From NCBI GenBank assembly GCA_017527435.1, contig JAFXQB010000001.1, positions 316,696 to 380,695 on the forward strand: a stretch of DNA of 64,000 bases, written 5' to 3'. Position 1 is the first letter of the stretch. Each line of letters starts with the position of its first letter. This document shows positions 18,225 to 26,962 of the stretch, piece by piece. A program made the position numbers and the translations under genes. Below the pieces are notes generated by a model. It saw only the letters and a program-made list of their open reading frames with translations, searched no databases and had not been told where the DNA came from. Source of the DNA: Salinivirgaceae bacterium. GTDB taxonomy: Bacteria; Bacteroidota; Bacteroidia; Bacteroidales; SZUA-534.

Positions 18225-19190
18225 TTAAAACTCCGTTTCTAGCATCATCTTCAGCACCGTTTGCGCCGAGACCACGCGGTTGGCGGCTTCGGGAATCACA
18301 ATTGAGTCGGGGCTTTCAATCACGTCATCGGTGACAATCATATTGCGGCGGACAGGCAGGCAGTGCATAAATTTGGCCTGGTTGGTCCAGCTCATGTGCT
18401 CGGTGTCAACGGTCCAACTCATATCCTTGCTCAAAATCTGGCCGTACTTGTCGGGGCAGGTAACGCCAGGGCATGACCAGTTTTTGGCGTAGATGAAGTC
18501 GGCGCCCTCGAAAGCCTTCTTTTGGTTGTACTCAACACGCGCGCCACGCACGAACTTCGGGTCCAACTCGTAGCCCTCGGGGTGAGTGATGACAAAATCG
18601 ACATCGGCTTCGTTCATAAAATCGGCAAACGAGTTTGGCACGGCCTGCGGCAGCGAGCGCGGATGCGGCGCCCAGGTGAGCACCACCTTCGGGCGTTTCA
18701 CCTTTTTATACTCCTCAATTGTGATTAGGTCGGCAAAAGCCTGCAGCGGGTGGCAGGTAGCGGCCTCCATCGAGAAAACAGGCTTGCCCGAATATTTAAT
18801 AAACTGATTCAGAATCTTTTCGGTGTAGTCGTCTTCGCGGTTCTCGAAACGGGCAAACGAGCGCACGCCCAGAATGTCGCAATACTGCGCCATCACAGGA
18901 ATGGCCTCGAGCAGGTGCTCGCTCTTGTCGCCGTCCATCACCACGCCACGCTCCGTCTCAAGTTTCCACGCGCCTTGGTTCACATCGAGCACAATAACGT
19001 CCATACCCAGGTTGCGGGCGGCTTTCTGCGTGCTCAAGCGTGTGCGCAGACTGTTGTTGAAGAAAATGAGCAAGCAGGTTTTGTGCTTGCCAAGATGTTC
19101 CCATCCAAAAGGATTTTTCTTTACTTCAGCGGCCATTTTCAAGGCCTCGTCAAGTTTCGGAAGGTCGAAAACTGATTGATATGTTCTCAT
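18225..19190 (-). CDS. argF': N-succinylornithine-type carbamoyltransferase
   Basis: 321 aa. Acetyl/succinyl-ornithine transcarbamylase features: the carbamoyl-phosphate loop FFNNSLRTRLST (about 44-54), GAWKLETERGVVMDGDKSEHLLEAIPV (about 73-99), MEAATCHPLQAFADL, and the HCLPVRRN motif near the C terminus. The enzyme makes N-succinyl- (or N-acetyl-) citrulline in the arginine pathway variant of Bacteroidota. Residue 90 is Ser at the position reported to set succinyl versus acetyl choice (Pro in the Bacteroides fragilis enzyme, Glu in the Xanthomonas acetyl enzyme, as I recall). No other arg gene is in the window. Confidence 0.9.
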   Translation of the reverse strand: MRTYQSVFDLPKLDEALKMAAEVKKNPFGWEHLGKHKTCLLIFFNNSLRTRLSTQKAARNLGMDVIVLDVNQGAWKLETERGVVMDGDKSEHLLEAIPVMAQYCDILGVRSFARFENREDDYTEKILNQFIKYSGKPVFSMEAATCHPLQAFADLITIEEYKKVKRPKVVLTWAPHPRSLPQAVPNSFADFMNEADVDFVITHPEGYELDPKFVRGARVEYNQKKAFEGADFIYAKNWSCPGVTCPDKYGQILSKDMSWTVDTEHMSWTNQAKFMHCLPVRRNMIVTDDVIESPDSIVIPEAANRVVSAQTVLKMMLETEF

Positions 19191-19244
19191 TATTTTTTGA
19201 TTTTTGAATTTCGATTTTATGTTTTGATCGCAGATGACGCAGCC

Positions 19245-19260
19245 TCAATAGCTATCGGGA
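19245..19260. repeat. Partial copy of the CCCGATAGCTATCGGG palindrome
   Basis: TCAATAGCTATCGGGA keeps the centre and right arm of the palindrome at 10471-10488 while the left arm is degraded. It lies upstream of the transcarbamylase gene. Confidence 0.5.
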
Positions 19261-19388
19261 TAACTGATTTACACAGATTTTATTTGTATCTAACCGATTT
19301 TATCAGATTTAACCCGAAATCTGCACCCATTGTTAATTGTTAATTATTAATTGTTATTTTTTCAATCACTTATACCTTTATACAATAA

Positions 19389-19859
19389 TTACTCCTTACC
19401 CTTATCGTTCCGCTTCAGCAGATTCCGCACGGCCATGCCCGAAATCACTGTTATGATTATGGCGCCAGCGATGAAGAAAATACCGATGAAAAACATTAGC
19501 CAGTAGGAACCCGAGAGCGTTGGATTGCCATCGCCGATGCTGTAGAACGAACCGCTTAACGCGACGTAGCAAAAGAGCGTGAAAACCGTGAAAATGGCAA
19601 CAGGCAAATAGGTTATCGCCTTTTTGCCGCTTCGCCAATACATCCAAAGCGAAACGCCCAAAAGCACCACAAAAAACACAATATTGGTGGTGGCGATTGG
19701 TTTTTGAATGGCGCTCAGCACATTGAACGCGGGCTCACCCGACAGGCTGCCCACTGTTGCGTTGGCCTGCGAGCACATTATCAGCATAACTGCCACATAC
19801 ACAGCCGAAAGCCCGACAAATGCCCAGCCTACTATCTTTTTGATTTCTTTTGCTTCCAT
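19389..19859 (-). CDS. Four-helix inner-membrane protein, unknown
   Basis: 156 aa with four hydrophobic segments: VGWAFVGLSAVYVAVMLIMC, TTNIVFFVVLLGVSLWMYW, KAITYLPVAIFTVFTLFCYVALSG and YWLMFFIGIFFIAGAIIITVISGMAV, ending in a charged tail. No family recognised. ATG at 19859 is preferred over an in-frame GTG 6 nt upstream. It starts 13 nt after the HD-domain gene stop and so is the third gene of the PP2C-HD operon. A link to that signalling pair is only inferred from position. Confidence 0.65.
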   Translation of the reverse strand: MEAKEIKKIVGWAFVGLSAVYVAVMLIMCSQANATVGSLSGEPAFNVLSAIQKPIATTNIVFFVVLLGVSLWMYWRSGKKAITYLPVAIFTVFTLFCYVALSGSFYSIGDGNPTLSGSYWLMFFIGIFFIAGAIIITVISGMAVRNLLKRNDKGKE

Positions 19860-19872
19860 AATCACTTGTTTC

Positions 19873-21129
19873 TTAATCGTTTATATCTTTTGGCCACGAT
19901 ATGTAGTATTTGCTTACCGTGGTTGACAATGCGCGAATATTGAGCATATCGGCCTCATTGACAATCTCCGTGATACTGCCATCTTTCTCTTTTACAAATA
20001 TTTGGTCGTGGCGCTGGCTGTAGGCTTTGTTGGCAATGACACCCGAACTTACAAAATAGCCTGCCTCGTCTTCGGTAAGATTGTACTTTTTCATCACACC
20101 TTGCGTCAGCAGGCTGACCATACCGTTGTCAGCGGGCTGGTCCTGCACAATAGTTTTGGGCAGACGGCGGTTAACCAAATTCAGGCACAGACGGCTCAGC
20201 ACGCGGTCGGGATGGGTTGTCCAAGCCTTCACGGCCACCATCAGGTCGGTGTCGTCGAGCATAGCGAAATTCTCGAGTGTTGTGAGTCCATTATCGCGCT
20301 TAGCGTCTGATTTAAAGTCATCTAACACCGCATGATTGGACAGGAAATATTTCAGCGGCGACGATGCCTCAACTTTTTCGCCCTGCGCAACCAGCCACTT
20401 GGCTCGGCGCAGAATGTTAATGAGCAGTTGCTCAGCCGAATGCACGGTTTTGTGCAGATAAACCTGCCAATACATCAGGCGGCGGGCAACAAGGAATTTT
20501 TCAATCGAATAGATGCCTTTTTTCTCCACAACAAGTTGGTCGTCAACCACATCGAGCATTTTAATAATGCGGTCGGTGCTGACAATGCCCTCGCTAACGC
20601 CAGTGAAGAAACTGTCGCGGCGCAAGTAGTCGAGCCTGTCAACGTCGAGTTGGCCCGACACCAGTTTTGTCAGATACTGTTTGGGGTACTGATGTGTGAA
20701 AATCTCAATTGCCGTGCTAAGCGCGCCATCGAACTGGCGGTTGAGCTTGTCCATGAAAACCAGCGAGATATCCTCGTGAGTGGTGTCGGCAATATGATGT
20801 TCGAGCGCATGCGAAAACGGACAATGGCCAATGTCGTGCAGCAATATGGCAATCATTGCGCTCTCGCGCTCGTGGTCGGTAATGTCGGCGCCTTTGAGCC
20901 GCAGAGTGTCCAGAGCAAGTTGCATCAGCGACGTGGCTCCAATGGTGTGCAGAAAGCGCGTATGCTGCGCTCCTGGATAGACCATATCGCTCATTCCCAA
21001 CTGTTTGATGCGGCGCAAGCGTTGCAGCCACGGGTGCTCGATGAGTTGCAGAATCAACGGTGACGAAAAATCGATGAGCCCCAAAACTGGGTCGTTGACG
21101 ATTTTGGTCTTTGTATTTTTTTTGTCCAT
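19873..21129 (-). CDS. HD-superfamily phosphohydrolase (dNTPase-like)
   Basis: 418 aa. Metal-binding HD-domain residues are visible: His61 in QHTRFLHT, the His98-Asp99 pair in LLHDIGHCPFSHALEHH, and a later Asp in LDVDRLDYLRRDSFFTGV. The overall pattern is that of the broad family annotated as HD-domain protein or dNTP triphosphohydrolase-like. The substrate is not established. It follows the PP2C-type phosphatase gene by 30 nt and precedes the small membrane protein, all on the minus strand. Cytoplasmic location is expected. Confidence 0.85.
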   Translation of the reverse strand: MDKKNTKTKIVNDPVLGLIDFSSPLILQLIEHPWLQRLRRIKQLGMSDMVYPGAQHTRFLHTIGATSLMQLALDTLRLKGADITDHERESAMIAILLHDIGHCPFSHALEHHIADTTHEDISLVFMDKLNRQFDGALSTAIEIFTHQYPKQYLTKLVSGQLDVDRLDYLRRDSFFTGVSEGIVSTDRIIKMLDVVDDQLVVEKKGIYSIEKFLVARRLMYWQVYLHKTVHSAEQLLINILRRAKWLVAQGEKVEASSPLKYFLSNHAVLDDFKSDAKRDNGLTTLENFAMLDDTDLMVAVKAWTTHPDRVLSRLCLNLVNRRLPKTIVQDQPADNGMVSLLTQGVMKKYNLTEDEAGYFVSSGVIANKAYSQRHDQIFVKEKDGSITEIVNEADMLNIRALSTTVSKYYISWPKDIND

Positions 21130-21159
21130 CAGCCTAAGGCTTACATTATTATCAATCAG

Positions 21160-22392
21160 TTATTTAAATTCAACACCCAGCATAGTGATGTCGTCAAAGA
21201 AGTCATTTTCCGCACCCTTGTGCTCGTAGAGCGACTCAATGATGCCGTCGATGTCTTCAGCAATGGATTTGCCCTGCTGCATAGCGAACTCAATTGGCTC
21301 TGTACCAAAGGCTTGATGCGAAATATTTTCGAGTTCGACAATGCCGTCGGTGAAGCAGATAAGTTTGCTGCCGTTAGGCACAACTTCCTCACCGATATTG
21401 ATTTTCGGTATCGAATCGAGCATTCCGACTCCCATGCAGCCTTGTGTGAGTTGCGTCACCTCACCTCTCTTTGCGTTGAACAGCAGCGGCGGATTGTGGC
21501 CAGCGTTCACGTATGTGAGTTTGCGGGTTTCGGTATTGTAGAAAGCGATGAAGAGAGTGATGAATTTCTCACCGTTCACATTCTCTATCACTTTGGAGTT
21601 CAGTTTGTTGACGATATCAATGAGCGACACGCCCGTGCCCGCCAGCGCCCGCAAATTTGCCTGAAAGTTCGACATCAGCAGTGCTGCCGAAAAACCCTTT
21701 CCAGACACATCGGCAATGCAGAAACAGAACTCATCGTTACTCAGGCGAATCCAATCGTAATAATCGCCGCCCACATCAAAGTGCGGCAAGTAGTAGGCCG
21801 ACACGTGCAACTTGTTGTCGTTGGGTAGCATTGTCGGGTTGGGAATCAGCATTGTCTGCATACGCGATGCCAGTTCCAACTCCTTCTTCATAGCCTCCTG
21901 CCGCACGTTCTCGTTGAAAAGGTTTCGGTTTTCGATGGCCACCACAATAATATTTGCCAGTGTCTGGATAAAATCAAGGTGCTTGATGGTCGGGCTCATG
22001 CCAGCGCGCTCCTCATCGGTGTCGCCAATGATAACGTAGGAAATGGGCTTATTGTGGTGATAGACAGGGATTATAGTGTCGAACAGCGCCAGATTCTGAT
22101 TGAGCGTAGCTGTGAGATTGGTAATCTGCTTGTAGTACTGCAAGTCGTTCTCAACACGGATGCCATCGGCCACAGAGCGTTTCACACCTGCCATAAGAAT
22201 GCGTTCCCACTTCTGGTTGTAACTGAACATCAGTACTTTACCAATATTCAAATCGTCACACAGAATGCTTTGGAATTTCTCGAGCAGTTTGTCGACTGGC
22301 ATATTCTCGTTGATTGCCAGCGTGATACGCAAAAGCGCATCGAGTTTGAAGTTACTCAGTTGAAGCCTGTTAAGCGATGCTTTTTCTTGCAT
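21160..22392 (-). CDS. GAF-domain PP2C/SpoIIE-type serine phosphatase
   Basis: 410 aa. An N-terminal GAF-like sensor (about 15-160) is joined by a short helical linker (ENVRQEAMKKELELASRMQ) to a SpoIIE/RsbU-type phosphatase domain (about 190-410). Metal and catalytic motifs are DVGGDYYDW, IADVSGKG, YVNAGHNPPLL, CFTDGIVE and the final DDITML. Such proteins usually dephosphorylate an anti-sigma-factor antagonist or similar partner; no STAS or kinase gene is adjacent. First gene of the three-gene minus-strand operon. Confidence 0.88.
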   Translation of the reverse strand: MQEKASLNRLQLSNFKLDALLRITLAINENMPVDKLLEKFQSILCDDLNIGKVLMFSYNQKWERILMAGVKRSVADGIRVENDLQYYKQITNLTATLNQNLALFDTIIPVYHHNKPISYVIIGDTDEERAGMSPTIKHLDFIQTLANIIVVAIENRNLFNENVRQEAMKKELELASRMQTMLIPNPTMLPNDNKLHVSAYYLPHFDVGGDYYDWIRLSNDEFCFCIADVSGKGFSAALLMSNFQANLRALAGTGVSLIDIVNKLNSKVIENVNGEKFITLFIAFYNTETRKLTYVNAGHNPPLLFNAKRGEVTQLTQGCMGVGMLDSIPKINIGEEVVPNGSKLICFTDGIVELENISHQAFGTEPIEFAMQQGKSIAEDIDGIIESLYEHKGAENDFFDDITMLGVEFK

Positions 22393-22437
22393 AAACCGAA
22401 TATATTATGGATAAAACGATGCCGCTAAAGTAAAAAA

Positions 22438-22466
22438 AAACACCGGATTGCGCCGGTGTTTTTATA
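22438..22466 (-). terminator. Intrinsic terminator of efp
   Basis: On the minus strand, AACACCGG-CGCAAT-CCGGTGTT is followed by a run of T, 18 nt past the efp stop. Confidence 0.8.
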
Positions 22467-22483
22467 GTTACTTGTCAACCAAT

Positions 22484-23047
22484 TTATTTAATACGCTCGC
22501 CGTAGCTGCGGTCGCGGGTATCAACTTTGATGCGCTCGCCAGCGTTGATGAAGAGCGGAACCATAACAGTTGCGCCAGTCTCAACGGTTGCAGGCTTCAT
22601 TGCGTTGGTGGCGGTATCGCCCTTAACACCTGGTTCAGTGTAAGTTACCTCCAACTCAACGTATGGCGGCATTTCGGCTTGCAGCGGTTTCTCGGTTTCA
22701 GCGTGGAAAGTGATGTCAACCAACTGACCTTCCTTCATCAGGTCGTTGTTCTCAATCAAATCACCATCGATGTTAATCTGGTCATAAGTCTCGGTGTTCA
22801 TAAACACGAAACTGTCGCCCTCACGGTAAAGGTACTGATACTGACGGCGCTCGATGCGGACCGTCTTAATCTTGACATCACCGTGGAAGATGTATTCGAT
22901 AGTTTTACCGTTCTCAAGGTTCTTGAGTTTGGTGCGGACGAAAGCAGGGCCCTTGCCTGGTTTCACGTGAAGGAAATTCACAACTGTGTAGAGTTTGCCA
23001 TCGAGTTCGATGCACAAGCCGTTCCTCAAATCTGAAGTATCTGCCAT
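22484..23047 (-). CDS. efp: Elongation factor P
   Basis: 187 aa, the usual length. EF-P relieves ribosome stalling at consecutive prolines. Three beta-barrel domains are expected; the domain I loop reads HVKPGKGPAF with Lys32 at the tip, the residue that is modified in many bacteria. No modification gene (epmA, epmB, ymfI, earP) is in the window. The C-terminal domain includes GVKGDTATNAMKPATVETGATVMVPLFI. It is a single-gene unit with its own promoter and terminator. Confidence 0.95.
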   Translation of the reverse strand: MADTSDLRNGLCIELDGKLYTVVNFLHVKPGKGPAFVRTKLKNLENGKTIEYIFHGDVKIKTVRIERRQYQYLYREGDSFVFMNTETYDQINIDGDLIENNDLMKEGQLVDITFHAETEKPLQAEMPPYVELEVTYTEPGVKGDTATNAMKPATVETGATVMVPLFINAGERIKVDTRDRSYGERIK

Positions 23048-23083
23048 AAAATTAATGTATTGTTTATCTTAAAAATTAGGGTG

Positions 23084-23114
23084 CAAATGTAATTGATTTG
23101 GATAAAATTACAAG
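23084..23114 (-). promoter_or_regulatory. Bacteroidota-type promoter of efp
   Basis: On the minus strand CTTG (complement of 23111-23114) is followed after 19 nt by TACATTTG (complement of 23084-23091). The ATG is at 23047, giving a leader of about 30 nt. Confidence 0.65.
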
Positions 23115-23148
23115 TCGGTTTTCTGTGCAAAAATCAAAAGGCAATTTA

Positions 23149-24030
23149 TCAATCTTCATTTTTCCGCTTTGCGCGACGTATCGCTCCGAATACCAACAAG
23201 ATAATAATCCACGCTGGCCAAATGCGGACAAGGAAGAACGCAAAATCGACAAGACCGCGCAGACCGCTAGAGAGCGACTGGCTGAACCGCTGCCAAAATC
23301 CTCGTCCGTGGTCGGGATGGTGCGGGTCGAAGTTGGCGTCATCGTGGCGGATTTGCAGGTGCAAGGTGCTGTATTCCACCTGGTTAGTCAGATATTTCAG
23401 ACGGCCGACAGTGCTGTCAATCTCCTCCTCAAGCATTCGGATTTTATCTTCGATTGACACAATCTCTTGCACCGATTTGGCGCTCTTCAGCAGCTGCCTA
23501 TAGCGTTCCAAATAGCTGCGCTTGGTGTTCAGGCGCGTCTCCAAATCAATGTATTCGGCCGTTACATCGTTGATATACACCGATTTGCTCTCAATCTTGC
23601 CTTTGCCCGCCTCAACTTCGGCCACAAAACCGTCGAAATTGTCGCACGGAATGCGCACCGTCAGGTTGTACGACGACGTGTGTTCCCAATTGGAATACTG
23701 TTCGTTAGACACGTATCCGCCGTGTTTCTCAATCAAACCGACAACATCGTTGCGTGTCTGCTCCAAATTGTCAACCACAAGCGTCATCGAGCCGTTTTTG
23801 ATTAGCTTGCGCTGCGTAACGCCCTGTTCAACAGCATCTTCCAACTGCCCGCCCGCCATTGAATTGCGCATCATCGGCGCGGCTTTGGCAGAAGCCATTA
23901 CGGGCATTTCTTCGTCATAACATACATCCTCGCAATCAGCCGTATATATTCCAAACGAACCGTTCTCGCCGCTCTGCGACTGGCACGCCGCAAAAATCAT
24001 TGCAAAAGCAAAAACTGAAATTTTTCTCAT
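23149..24030 (-). CDS. DUF4349 membrane-anchored lipoprotein
   Basis: 293 aa. Lipobox IFAAC near residue 15, then the DUF4349 body: RKLIKNGSMTLVVDNLEQTRNDV, GGYVSNEQYSNWEHTSSYNLTVRIP, and a coiled-coil region (LNTKRSYLERYRQLLKSAKSVQEI ... RMLEEEIDSTVGRLKYL). A transmembrane helix (ARIWPAWIIILLVFGAI-like, near 265-285) with a basic tail ends the protein. It thus combines a lipidated N terminus with a C-terminal membrane anchor. Function of the family is unknown. Confidence 0.8.
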   Translation of the reverse strand: MRKISVFAFAMIFAACQSQSGENGSFGIYTADCEDVCYDEEMPVMASAKAAPMMRNSMAGGQLEDAVEQGVTQRKLIKNGSMTLVVDNLEQTRNDVVGLIEKHGGYVSNEQYSNWEHTSSYNLTVRIPCDNFDGFVAEVEAGKGKIESKSVYINDVTAEYIDLETRLNTKRSYLERYRQLLKSAKSVQEIVSIEDKIRMLEEEIDSTVGRLKYLTNQVEYSTLHLQIRHDDANFDPHHPDHGRGFWQRFSQSLSSGLRGLVDFAFFLVRIWPAWIIILLVFGAIRRAKRKNED

Positions 24031-24095
24031 TGTCTGTTTTTAAATTAACACAAATATAAACGAAAAACGCTGGTGTTTATTGAATAAACAAAAAA

Positions 24096-24115
24096 GGACG
24101 CGACGAATCGCGCCC
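24096..24115 (-). terminator. Terminator after the GH115 gene
   Basis: Arms 24096-24103 and 24108-24115 form a GC-rich hairpin with a 4-nt loop and one mismatch. On the minus strand it is followed by at least five T. Confidence 0.65.
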
Positions 24116-24137
24116 CTTGTGACATCTGTTTTTTGCG

Positions 24138-24159
24138 GACGCACGCGGTGCGTCACTAC
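24138..24159 (-). repeat. GTAG-footed hairpin, REP-like
   Basis: Perfect 7-bp arms GACGCAC / GTGCGTC (24138-24154) with a 3-nt loop. On the minus strand a GTAG tetranucleotide precedes the stem by one base (complement of 24156-24159), the layout of REP elements mobilised by REP-associated transposases. The stem differs from the repeats at 57.9 kb. Confidence 0.45.
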
Positions 24160-24165
24160 AATCAA

Positions 24166-26745
24166 TCATTTTCTTTCGTATTCCGATTCCGTTCCGAACA
24201 GGAACTGCTGCGTGTAGCCGCCGTAATCGACAACAATCTTCTCGAAGACGATTCCTGGGTCCATCGGTTTGATTGTTAGGGTGTTCCAACCTTCGGCGGC
24301 CGACAGTTCGACGGTGTTTTCGGCAACGCGGCGCGAAACTGTCGGATAATAAATCGAATAAATGTTTTTCGGGTCCTCGTTCAGGCGCTCGTTGAAGAAG
24401 ACAGTTTCGGTGTTACCGCCTTCAAAACCAACCTGATAGTGGTGGCCCGTGCCGTTGAAGGCAAGCGTCGATTTCACCACAACGTGAACCTTCACCTTGC
24501 TCACGCCTGCGGGCAACTCAACCTTGTAGGTCAGGGCGGCGCCTTCGGTTGCAGCGGTGTACGGCATCAGGGCCACGCCACTCAACGTGCGGCCCATATA
24601 ATCGATTGTGGTCCAATTGGTTTGCGAGTTCTTTTTGGCATCGAAATAGTGTTCGGCCTCAATTGCCGTGTAGCCGCGCTTGTCGGCCTTGAACGAGAAT
24701 CCGCCAATTGTCGGTTTTTCAATGCGTTGCACGCGCGGCAGACGGTCGGCGGGGAAATTGTCGTTCCAATTGGTGTAGCCAATGTGCTTCTGAATCATCA
24801 TTCCGTCCCATTTTCCACCTGCCATCACCTTGTTGAAATCGTGGTGCAGAGCGGCGTCGCGGGCAAAGCAGGCCTCAACCTTGTCGGCCCACTGGTTGGC
24901 GGCGGCATCGCCACGCTTATACAAATCAAGGTTCATCGCCTGGGCGTAATACATCTCGTAAATGTTGGCCATCGCCTGTACAGGGAAGAGTATCAACTGT
25001 TTATAAGCGTCGCGATATTCATCGGGCAGCGAAATATATTGGCGCAGAGCCTCGGCCTCAAGTTTCAGATACTCGTCGGTCACCTGCTTGAACTCGCCGC
25101 TGGCAAGGTCGTATGTGCGGTGGTCCATCATTTCGGCGGTGGTGCGGCCGTTGTATTTGCTGTAAAGATTAAGGATACGGGCGGCTTCAACGGCTTGATT
25201 ATCACCAAATTGCTCGGCGCAGAACTTAAGCGTGTGGTTAAGCAGATTCTCGGCATTGAAATTTTCAGGATTCTGCGCCATATCAAGGAACAGCGTAATG
25301 GGGTATTCCATTGGTTTTAAGTCACCTACGTTGAGCACCCACAGTTTGTCGACGCCGTATGCATAGGTCAGTTGCAACTGTTCCCACATATTCTGTATCG
25401 GCGTAACATTCAGCCATTTAGAGTTTCGCGGCGCGCCCACATAATCAACGTGATAGTAGATTCCCCAACCGCCCTTGCGATTGCGTTCGGCGGCCGTTGG
25501 CAGTTTGCGGACATCGCCCCAATTGTCGTCGCTCAAAAGAATTATGACGTCGTCGGGCACGCGCAGGCCCAAATCGTAATAGGTCTGCACTTCTTTGTAG
25601 AGCGCCCAAACCTGCTGCCGCTCGCTGGCTGGGCGGCCCGTGACATCAGCAATGATTTGTCGCTGATTATCAATAATTTTCTCAAGCAAACGCTTGTTTT
25701 TTTCGTCGTCAGAGATATACTCGTCGTCGTGGCCTTCCTTGCCGCCCATCGCAGTGTCGCCGTCGCCGCGCATACCAATGGTAATCAGGTCTTCGTTGTC
25801 CTTCGAGCGCTCAATTCCTTCGCGGAAGAATTTATCGATAACCGTCTGATTGCTAGGATAATCCCAAACGCCATACTCATCGCGGTGACGCGCCCATTCC
25901 TGGTGGTTGCGCGCCATCGGCTCGTGGTGCGACGTGCCCATCACAATGCCGAACTCGTCGGCGGTGCGGCTGTTTTCGGGGTCATCTGCATAGAAAGCCC
26001 ACCCCCACATTGCGGGCCACATAAAGTTTCCGCGCAGGCGAAGAATCAGTTCGAACACATCGGCATAGAACTTATTGCCGCCAAAATCGGTGCCGTAAGT
26101 ATTTTTAACCCAAGTGGTTAGGCACGGTGCTTCGTCGTTCAGGAAGATTCCGCGATATTTGACTTTCGGCGATTCGAGCACGATTTTCTGTGTGGTCAGG
26201 AAGACGCTGTCGTGGTGCACGGTGGGCACATCGGCCCAAAAATACCACGGCGAAACGCCCATCAGCCTTGACAGGTGGAACATTCCGTAAATGGTTCCGC
26301 GCTTGTCGGCGCCCGCAATCACAAGCGCGCGGCCGATTTCCTTCGTCGGATTGTCAACCACCTGAATCAGAGTGGCTTCCCACTGATTGGCCACATCTTT
26401 GACGTCTATCTTTTTGCTTTTCACCAATTTGTCGATAATCGGGCTTTTGCCGATAGTGCCCACAATCACGGCCTGCGGCATTGCCGAAACGGCGGTTGCC
26501 ACCGTCGGGCGCTGGCCTGTCACGCGGTTGACGTCGTCGGCAAAGATTCCCGCCACACGGCGCACGCCTGGATAGTCGCTCTCATCGGCGATTATGGTTG
26601 TGTTGTTCAGGCAGAAATCGGCCTTGCCACTCTGTTGGAAAGCGATTTGCGAGTTCGATTTCAATGGCACAGCCGCCACAAAAGCCGCCATCAGCAACAG
26701 CCGCCTTGCCACCAACGCACTTGATAAATGATTCATTCCTAACAT
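24166..26745 (-). CDS. Glycoside hydrolase family 115 (xylan alpha-glucuronidase-like)
   Basis: 859 aa with an N-terminal signal region (LLLMAAFVAAVPLKSNS). GH115 features include DKRGTIYGMFHLSRLMGVSPWYFWADVP, KYRGIFLNDEAPCLTTWVKN, LRGNFMWPAMWGWAFYADDPEN, GTSHHEPMARNHQEWARH and LLSDDNWGDVRKLP. Characterised members cut alpha-1,2-linked (methyl)glucuronic acid from xylan. The C-terminal ~170 residues form the extra beta-sandwich common in the family. Either ATG at 26745 or 26736 could be used. It is monocistronic, with no SusC/SusD genes near; substrate in this organism is inferred only from family. Confidence 0.9.
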   Translation of the reverse strand: MLGMNHLSSALVARRLLLMAAFVAAVPLKSNSQIAFQQSGKADFCLNNTTIIADESDYPGVRRVAGIFADDVNRVTGQRPTVATAVSAMPQAVIVGTIGKSPIIDKLVKSKKIDVKDVANQWEATLIQVVDNPTKEIGRALVIAGADKRGTIYGMFHLSRLMGVSPWYFWADVPTVHHDSVFLTTQKIVLESPKVKYRGIFLNDEAPCLTTWVKNTYGTDFGGNKFYADVFELILRLRGNFMWPAMWGWAFYADDPENSRTADEFGIVMGTSHHEPMARNHQEWARHRDEYGVWDYPSNQTVIDKFFREGIERSKDNEDLITIGMRGDGDTAMGGKEGHDDEYISDDEKNKRLLEKIIDNQRQIIADVTGRPASERQQVWALYKEVQTYYDLGLRVPDDVIILLSDDNWGDVRKLPTAAERNRKGGWGIYYHVDYVGAPRNSKWLNVTPIQNMWEQLQLTYAYGVDKLWVLNVGDLKPMEYPITLFLDMAQNPENFNAENLLNHTLKFCAEQFGDNQAVEAARILNLYSKYNGRTTAEMMDHRTYDLASGEFKQVTDEYLKLEAEALRQYISLPDEYRDAYKQLILFPVQAMANIYEMYYAQAMNLDLYKRGDAAANQWADKVEACFARDAALHHDFNKVMAGGKWDGMMIQKHIGYTNWNDNFPADRLPRVQRIEKPTIGGFSFKADKRGYTAIEAEHYFDAKKNSQTNWTTIDYMGRTLSGVALMPYTAATEGAALTYKVELPAGVSKVKVHVVVKSTLAFNGTGHHYQVGFEGGNTETVFFNERLNEDPKNIYSIYYPTVSRRVAENTVELSAAEGWNTLTIKPMDPGIVFEKIVVDYGGYTQQFLFGTESEYERK

Positions 26746-26962
26746 TTTGTATAATTTTAATTGTTTGACTTTTATTCCGACAGAGTTGCCCCGTTTGTTT
26801 TCGGCGCTAATGTAACGCTAAAATCGGCTTTTCAATGGCGCGCCAACCCGCCGAACGGGCTGAAACGGCAATTATATCTGAAATTGAAAGAGAAAAAACT
26901 ATTTTTTAAGTGCGGGGTAGAGAGAACACAATCCCCCAAAAACGCTACTTTAGCGCCGATTT

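Noticed and set aside
20332..21063. A 243-codon plus-strand open frame opposite the HD-domain gene
   Set aside because: Antisense of a well-supported enzyme with intact metal-binding motifs.
24439..25320. A 293-codon plus-strand open frame opposite GH115
   Set aside because: Shadow frame with His/Gly-rich content; the GH115 protein is unambiguous on the other strand.
24166..26745. A polysaccharide utilisation locus around GH115
   Set aside because: No SusC/SusD pair, hybrid two-component regulator or other glycan-uptake gene is adjacent; the four glycoside hydrolases in the window are scattered over 40 kb.
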